DNA from: Temnopleurus reevesii
Lineage: Eukaryota > Echinodermata > Echinoidea > Temnopleuroida > Temnopleuridae
DNA: 13,548 nt
Direction of reading: 5' to 3'
Assembly: GCA_036244855.1 (NCBI GenBank)
Contig: BQKZ01000120.1
Coordinates: forward strand, 1-13,548
Within the stretch, counting starts at the first letter, position 1; each line of letters starts with the position of its first letter. The notes under the pieces were generated by a model that saw nothing but the letters and a program-made list of their open reading frames with translations, was not told where the DNA came from and ran no database searches. Made by a program: the position numbers and the translations under genes. Below are positions 9,337 to 13,548 of the stretch, piece after piece.

Positions 9337-9518
9337 TGCAACACGATATAAGCTATTCCCGTACAATAAAGTGTGTCAAAGATAATAGATCCGTAGGCCG
9401 TGCATTGTACTGTGCGGACACAACAGTTACAAGCCGGTTCAGATTTGCATAGCATTACAAAGAACCATTAAATTGGCGTTCGACTTACTTTTACGGAAAA
9501 AGTTAACATTGTGTTATG
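9337..9518 (-). mobile_element. 182-bp TIR (MITE-like) element, copy B, inverted
   Basis: Full-length copy in reverse orientation. Read on the minus strand it begins CATAACACAATGTTAACTTT at 9518 and aligns to copy A base for base without gaps for the first 89 bp (9518 to 9430, about 79% identity by eye, ending in the shared ACCGGCTTG). The remainder matches copy C well (GTTGTGTYCGCACAG, RTCTATT, CACTTTATT, ATAG). The terminal inverted repeats are visible within the copy: the plus-strand left end (GCAACACGATATAAGC, from 9338) and the reverse complement of the right end agree at about 18 of 26 positions. The total length, 182 bp, equals copy A, which supports these as true element ends. TG-rich sequence abuts the right side. 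It has no coding content. Confidence 0.75.
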
Positions 9519-9520
9519 TG

Positions 9521-9572
9521 TGGATGAGTGTGGGCGTGAACAGGTGTGTGGTTACGTGTGTGCCTGTGTTTT
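9521..9572 (+). repeat. TG-rich low-complexity tract abutting TIR copy B
   Basis: Degenerate (TG)n with GA and GC interruptions, directly after the end of the TIR element. Reverse-complemented it is CA-rich, like the tracts beside copies A and C. Confidence 0.65.
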
Positions 9573-9673
9573 AAAGTATAGAAGTGCATAATTCTATACA
9601 TATGCCAGAAAGAAAATGTGAGGAATTGCTATGGAGAAATAATTACAATTCTGCTCTTATTATGATAATCATG

Positions 9674-9974
9674 ATAATAATATTGCGGATTTATATAGCG
9701 CCTTTTCGGTCAGTTTTGAGTGGTCAAAGCGCTTCCGATATTATTACCCTGTCACTGGATGGCAATTCAAGCCTTAGCATCTAGGCAGCCAAATAGGCGC
9801 TCACATCATATCAGATAATGTGCTGCTGTCTCCTACCGGTCCCCAAGCACACCTGGGTAGAGTGCAGCTTTGTGGATAGATTTCTTGCTGAAGGAAATTA
9901 ACGCCATGGGTGGGATTCGAACCTACGACCCTCTGGTTGAAAGGCGAGAGTAATGACCACTACACCACGTCGCC
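9674..9974 (-). mobile_element. tRNA-derived SINE, copy 1
   Basis: On the minus strand the element starts at about 9974 with a tRNA-like head: GGCGACG, then an A-box-like TGGTGTAGTGG (rc of 9957-9967), a TCTCGCCTTTCA anticodon-arm-like part, and a perfect B box GGTTCGAATCC (rc of 9913-9923). These are the two internal RNA polymerase III promoter boxes at normal tRNA spacing. A body shared with copy 2 follows (TTAATTTCCTTCAGCAAGAA, then a GCTGCACTCTAC region), then a 3' module with AAGCGCTTTG and GGCGCTATATAA, and an AT-rich (ATT)n tail at about 9674-9685. The CTTTCAA loop resembles a tRNA-Glu (TTC) anticodon loop, but acceptor and anticodon stems are poor, so parentage is uncertain and it is not a functional tRNA. 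The intact boxes mean it might still be transcribed. No target-site duplication is clear. The 3' module and central part recall SINEs described in marine invertebrates, including sea urchins (established knowledge, family not confirmed). Confidence 0.88.
9913..9923 (-). promoter_or_regulatory. RNA polymerase III B box of SINE copy 1
   Basis: The reverse complement reads GGTTCGAATCC, matching the canonical B-box consensus GGTTCGANNCC exactly. The partner A-box-like TGGTGTAGTGG is at 9957-9967, with a spacing of 33 nt between boxes, within the tRNA range. Confidence 0.88.
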
Positions 9975-9976
9975 TC

Positions 9977-10600
9977 CTTTGGTGAAACTGATTAAACAAA
10001 AAGTCATGACGATTAACGTCTCGTACTTTTTTTGAAATTTTAATCTTAATCCCGATTTTGTCCAGTAAAGCCATGAATGTAAATCAATTACGTCACTCAA
10101 AAATCGTTATTTTTCATTTAACCTTCAATCTTATAACATTTATCTCCGTTCTTCAGTGCATACATCAGGCTAATATTAAAACTATCCGCACTAGAATTTA
10201 TGACCAATTTTATCGTTTTTGCTAAATGCAGTAGGTTTTATGACGCTCATTAATATACCAATGGATTGATTTGTAGATGGGCATTACCGTTTTATTTGAT
10301 TTTTATACTCGCAATATTCATTTTATGGGGTCATTTCATGAATGCATCAATAGGGCTACTATCAATTTTAATTATCCGCTGATTAAACGGTGGAAAAGGA
10401 ATCTAGGATTGGCAAAATCCGAGTAATTTCCAATATCATCATGTTGTCGTTTAGTTCTCAGGATCTTATTTCAATAAGATTATGGGTTTTCTGCTAGCCC
10501 ATTTTTCTTCTTTTTACCTTGTTTCTCAATATTTTTGTCGCTCTCATACACGTTGACACGCGAAAATTATACACTCATTTCACAGATTCTCACAATCTTC
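9977..10600. other. Gene-free stretch with one strong small hairpin
   Basis: AT-rich unique-looking sequence. The only notable element is an 8-bp perfect inverted repeat, ATCTTATT at 10463-10470 and AATAAGAT at 10473-10480, separated by two bases. No gene or RNA is recognised. Confidence 0.5.
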
Positions 10601-10616
10601 AGCCTACAATCGACCG

Positions 10617-10758
10617 CACACTCTAAACCACATACACACAAACATAAATACACACGCACAATATATTTCCGTAAACGTAAAACTAAAGGATAATAAATAC
10701 AATAACACACACACACAGACACACCTACACACACACACACACACAAACACATCTACAA
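10617..10758 (+). repeat. CA microsatellite, two blocks, beside TIR copy C
   Basis: CA-rich blocks at about 10617-10660 and 10704-10758 are separated by about 45 bp. Each block is followed by similar sequence: CACAATATATTTCCGTAAA after the first (10657) and TACAATCTATTTTCGTAAA after the second (10762), the latter being the left end of TIR copy C. This suggests a local duplication of 'CA tract plus element end'. The minus-strand Cys/Val-rich frame here is a repeat artefact. Confidence 0.8.
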
Positions 10759-11176
10759 ACATACAATCTATTTTCGTAAAATTATGTCGAACGTCGATTT
10801 AATAATAATATGCTGTTCTTATATAGCGCTAATTACCTCTGATAACGGTCTCTAAGCGCTCTGCAATTAATGCAGCATTATTACCCTGGCTTTAGCCCGG
10901 CAGCCATCAGCGCGTTTCAAGGGTTGAGTGCAGCATAGTGTGGATGAATTTCTTGCTGAAGGAAATTAACGTCATGGGTGGAACCTACGACCCTCTTTTT
11001 GAAAGGCGAGATTCATGACCACTACACCACGGCGCTTCCACAACTGTTACTTTGTTATGCTATTTAAATCGGAACCGGTTTGTGATTGTTGTGTTCGCAC
11101 AGTTCAGTGCAAGGCGTACTTATCTATTGTCCCATGTCCCACTTTATTTTCCGGAAATAGTTATTATCGTATATAA
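10759..11176 (+). mobile_element. TIR (MITE-like) element copy C, split by a SINE
   Basis: The left part (about 10759-10803) matches copy A: CTATTTTCGTAAAATTATGT and the following GAACG align to 1150 onward, 27 of 36 identical without gaps. The right part resumes at about 11042-11046 with GTTACTTTGTTATGCTAT and continues through AATCGGAACCGGTTTGTGAT, GTTGTGTTCGCACAGTTC and TTTTCCGGAAATAGTTATTA to about 11176, matching copies A and B. About 240 bp of SINE sequence sits between them. Removing the SINE leaves an element of about 180 bp, the family length. The join falls where copies A and B read AATGGT, so the SINE (AAT)n tail begins at an AAT already present in the element. The inverted end on the left is more decayed than in copy A. 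Confidence 0.75.
10801..11036 (-). mobile_element. tRNA-derived SINE, copy 2, nested in TIR copy C
   Basis: Same family and orientation as the SINE at 9674-9974. On the minus strand it has an A-box-like TGGTGTAGTGG (rc of 11019-11029), a TCTCGCCTTTCA-like segment, a GGGTCGTAGGTT part, then CACCCATGACGTTAATTTCC and TTCAGCAAGAAATTC, a GCTGCACTCAACCC body, AGCGCTTAGAG, AGCGCTATATAAGAAC and an (ATT)n tail at 10801-10810. It is shorter than copy 1 by about 65 bp, mostly in the middle of the body. About six bases are missing across the B box: 10977-10984 reads GGTGGAAC where copy 1 has GGTGGGATTCGAAC, so the TTCGA core is gone. The internal promoter is therefore probably dead. No clear target-site duplication is seen. 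Confidence 0.85.
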
Positions 11177-12177
11177 TCGTGGTAGATGGGATATAAAGCA
11201 AAACATTCAATAAAACATGAAAACTAAAAATACCCCAAAATAACAGTCCTTCCATTGTCAATACCGTACTAGCAGTGAAAGTCTGAATTGAAAAAAAAAT
11301 CATTACATGAAACCACGATTTCATTTAGGAAGAGAGGCAACAGATACAAATAGCTACTTTAACGTTTCAAACCGGAAATTTCTGGAAAATACTTTGTCTG
11401 TCTTGGGGAATTTAAAGCTTTGCGTCGCCGCAAGGAGTCTTTGCGAATTCGATAGCTCCATAAAAAGATTAGATGGAAAAGTGCCAATATCCCGATGGAA
11501 AGGGCCTTATCCTCTGGAAGGTGTAAAGGACACTTGCCTTTAATGCCCAAGTGTTTCGGGAATGGATATCTCCAAAGGCAAAATGCATTTTCGATATTGT
11601 CAGTTTTGAATCGGTATTCTGTTGCAGAGGTTTCATGACCCTCACGCATTTTGGATGTGCGAGATGTATGGGGTCAACTGTGCATGTATAGGAAAGAGAA
11701 GGGATGAATGGAGTTATTAAATATTCATTTTATGTGTAGCATATAGATCTGTAATTCGACGGCGCATGACGGACTAGATTTTATCCCCAAATGTTAATGG
11801 CAGGCACCTTTATCTGTTCTGATGAAAAGACAAAAACTTATGCTAAGTGACTGAATATGATAAAAAGGATATGAGAAGATGATGCGTAGAAACGGTTGGC
11901 CTATAGAGGCAAATGAAGATATTGGAGAGTTGTACATGATGACGAAATTGAAAAGTTCAAATAATTATTTACCAAGTTTTTCTGCAGACTCCCAGTTGTA
12001 GACACCTTCTACATGTTATCGCCAAGCAATTCATCTCGTCCCCTCGTGGATTCGGCTTAGCATGCGTCGCCATCGCGCACCCGGGAAGCTCGGATCACGG
12101 TGGCGCCCGTAATGGCCTGCAAACCTCATCCCGGCGATGTAAAAATAGGCCGAATGGGTAGAGGGGTAAACATCCGT
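11177..12177. other. Gene-free stretch with overlapping open frames on both strands
   Basis: The region 11307-11649 is open on the plus strand (78 codons, 11307-11543) and on the minus strand (96 codons, 11359-11649). Neither translation shows a domain I recognise, and being open on both strands argues for chance rather than coding. Positions 11520-11554 hold two mutually exclusive hairpins (GGTGTAAAGG with CCTTTAATGCC, and ACACTTG with CAAGTGT). A GC-richer stretch at about 12050-12150 has no assigned role. Confidence 0.45.
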
Positions 12178-12238
12178 AACGATTTGCAAAACGACAGCCG
12201 CTTCCTAAATATGGCACGGGTCGTTTACATGAATCGTT
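12178..12238 (+). other. 61-nt imperfect hairpin
   Basis: The left arm AACGAT-TTGCA-AAACGAC-AG-CCG-CTT-CC folds on the right arm GG-CA-CGG-GTCGTTT-ACATG-AATCGTT around a TAAATAT loop. That gives about 18 Watson-Crick pairs in four helices (6, 7, 3 and 2 bp), with an internal loop between the two outer helices. It falls in a GC-richer patch. The size and shape would suit a structured small RNA precursor, but pairing is weaker than in a typical animal pre-miRNA, and transcription is unknown. Confidence 0.3.
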
Positions 12239-13548
12239 GCAACAACAACCGGCTATTTGGTGAAGCCATCAGCAGAATCTCTCTCTTCTCATCCCGCCAA
12301 AAATGAGGCAGGGATATCAGCATGGTTGGAGTTAATCGTTTTGCTTTCCCCGGGCTTGTTTTGAAAACGAGATTCATAAAGTAGCTAAGAGGTTGCGAAA
12401 TGTTGTTTATGTTTTGATATATTAGTAGAAATGCACGACTCATTAGACTGCGGGAGATAAGATTCGTTGGCAATAGGTTCTGTCACGCAGGAATGTAACT
12501 TTAGATAGCATTCGGTGGATAAAAATGTTTTTCAAATCGTATAAAAGCGATTTAGAATTAGGATGCCTGCAAGGCATGACACATGTTAAAATAAAAGTTC
12601 ATTCGATGATATAAAAAAAGAAAACTTGCTCAACTTCATGTCACGAAAGTTCGCTTAACTCTAAGAACTTTGCGATAACAAATATGTCGTTACGTCCAGT
12701 CGTGATAACACAATACAGCGTAAAGTGACGTTAACAATCACAAAATGTAAATCATTCTTAAAAGAAGGAATATAAACATTTTCCGATGCTATGTTAAAAC
12801 TTTGATTATCCTTCAATCAGAATCATCGTCGGAAAGTTGATCTGAATAATTGCTTCGACCGTAAACCAAACATAACTCTATAGTATAGTATACTTTATAG
12901 TACACTAAACTATATCAACGAGTTAAAAAGTTTATAAATATCAACATTCTTTCAACTAATTTAACTAATTCGTTCATTTATTTTTTTTTTTCATTTCAAC
13001 AGAGTAGCACTATCATTAGTCAATGATAGTAATTTTCCCGGGGATCCTGTATTAACAAATGCTTATAAATATTAAAAAAAAAAACCGAAGAACTTTACAT
13101 CCTACAATAGTTAATTTGGATGGTATATTAATCTAGAAAGATGAAAATACAGTTAAACAGTTAAAAAGTAGAAAACATTATTTTTTTCTATTTTGCAACG
13201 CGAAATATTGATTTTAACAAAAAGTACAAATCTTTGGCTCATATGCGAGATATAATACAGGAAGATACCAAATCAAACAATGAGATCAAATATAATATTG
13301 CTGAATTACAGACTGAGGTGAAATGCATCCGATAATTTTTTTTTAAACTGAAACATAGAAACATCTAGTCCATTATTTGAACACGTAATACTTTTTTTAG
13401 CCAAGAAAGACAACATAATCAGTCCGAATAATGTTAGCGGATATACTTTCATGGAGCTAGCTCTACGCTTTCACGGCGTCCTAATTCTTAAAACCGCATC
13501 AAGATGCCTATCTTGCAAAAATAGAAGTATTTCGGCATCAGTCGTGGT
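12239..13548. other. Gene-free AT-rich stretch
   Basis: AT-rich, with several A and T homopolymer runs (about 12981-12991 and 13074-13084) and an alternating TATAGTATAGTATAC-like patch near 12880-12905. Open frames are short and featureless. No mobile element or RNA gene is recognised. Confidence 0.5.
13009..13030. repeat. Perfect 9-bp hairpin with 4-nt loop
   Basis: ACTATCATT (13009-13017), loop AGTC, AATGATAGT (13022-13030). It lies downstream of a T-rich run. It is AT-rich and short, so it may be chance; no gene borders it. Confidence 0.6.

Noticed and set aside
9075..9455. 126-codon minus-strand open frame as a possible gene
   Set aside because: It runs into the non-coding TIR element copy B, has no recognisable domain, and a second frame is open on the opposite strand over 9022-9228.
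9900..9974. A functional tRNA gene on the minus strand
   Set aside because: The A-like and B boxes are present, but the acceptor and anticodon stems do not pair properly and the sequence continues into a SINE body shared with a second copy.
11307..11649. Open frames on both strands as a candidate exon
   Set aside because: Both are under 100 codons, neither resembles a known family, and I could not identify convincing splice junctions. Chance is the simpler explanation, though this is the least artefact-like open region in the window.
1..13548. CRISPR array, prokaryotic operon or phage-like system
   Set aside because: There are no regularly spaced direct repeats of CRISPR type, no ribosome-binding sites before long frames, and no dense coding. 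The sequence has eukaryotic SINEs and microsatellites instead.

Overview
This window looks like non-coding, repeat-rich DNA from an animal nuclear genome. No protein-coding gene can be supported. Open frames are short (the longest is about 149 codons), often overlap on both strands, and many are artefacts of CA, CT or GA simple repeats. No reading frame shows a recognisable domain, and no ordinary tRNA, rRNA or CRISPR array is visible. The moderate AT-richness, the long (GA)n/(CA)n microsatellites, the C tracts of 10-13 nt and the tRNA-derived SINEs with a 3' TATAGCGC-type module suggest a marine invertebrate. An echinoderm such as a sea urchin is a reasonable guess, but this is inference and the species is not identified.

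Layout. Positions 1-1134 are unique-looking sequence. A 182-bp terminal-inverted-repeat element (copy A) lies at 1135-1316 and runs into a CA microsatellite. Positions 1615-1975 are pyrimidine- and CA-rich. Positions 2686-3640 hold a degenerate tandem array: about five units of 170-250 bp, each pairing a conserved unique segment with a variable GA-rich segment. A 98-bp-period tandem duplication is at 4276-4468. A small fold-back or MITE-like element with nested inverted repeats is at 4788-4956. Positions 4957-8280 are mostly featureless apart from C tracts and small palindromes. A long CA/CT microsatellite is at 8290-8470.

The most informative part is 9337-11176. A second full-length, inverted copy of the 182-bp element (copy B) lies at 9337-9518. 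It is followed by a tRNA-derived SINE on the minus strand (9674-9974). A third element copy (copy C) is split in two, at about 10759-10803 and 11042-11176, by a second SINE of the same family at about 10801-11036. This nested insertion gives a relative order of events: the TIR element first, the SINE later. Positions 11177-13548 are again mostly unique-looking, with a few hairpins.

No genes act together here. The value of the window is as a record of mobile-element and tandem-repeat history. The 182-bp TIR family, seen three times with CA/TG-rich DNA against one side of each copy, is the best candidate for something not previously described; whether it is already catalogued cannot be decided without a repeat-library search.
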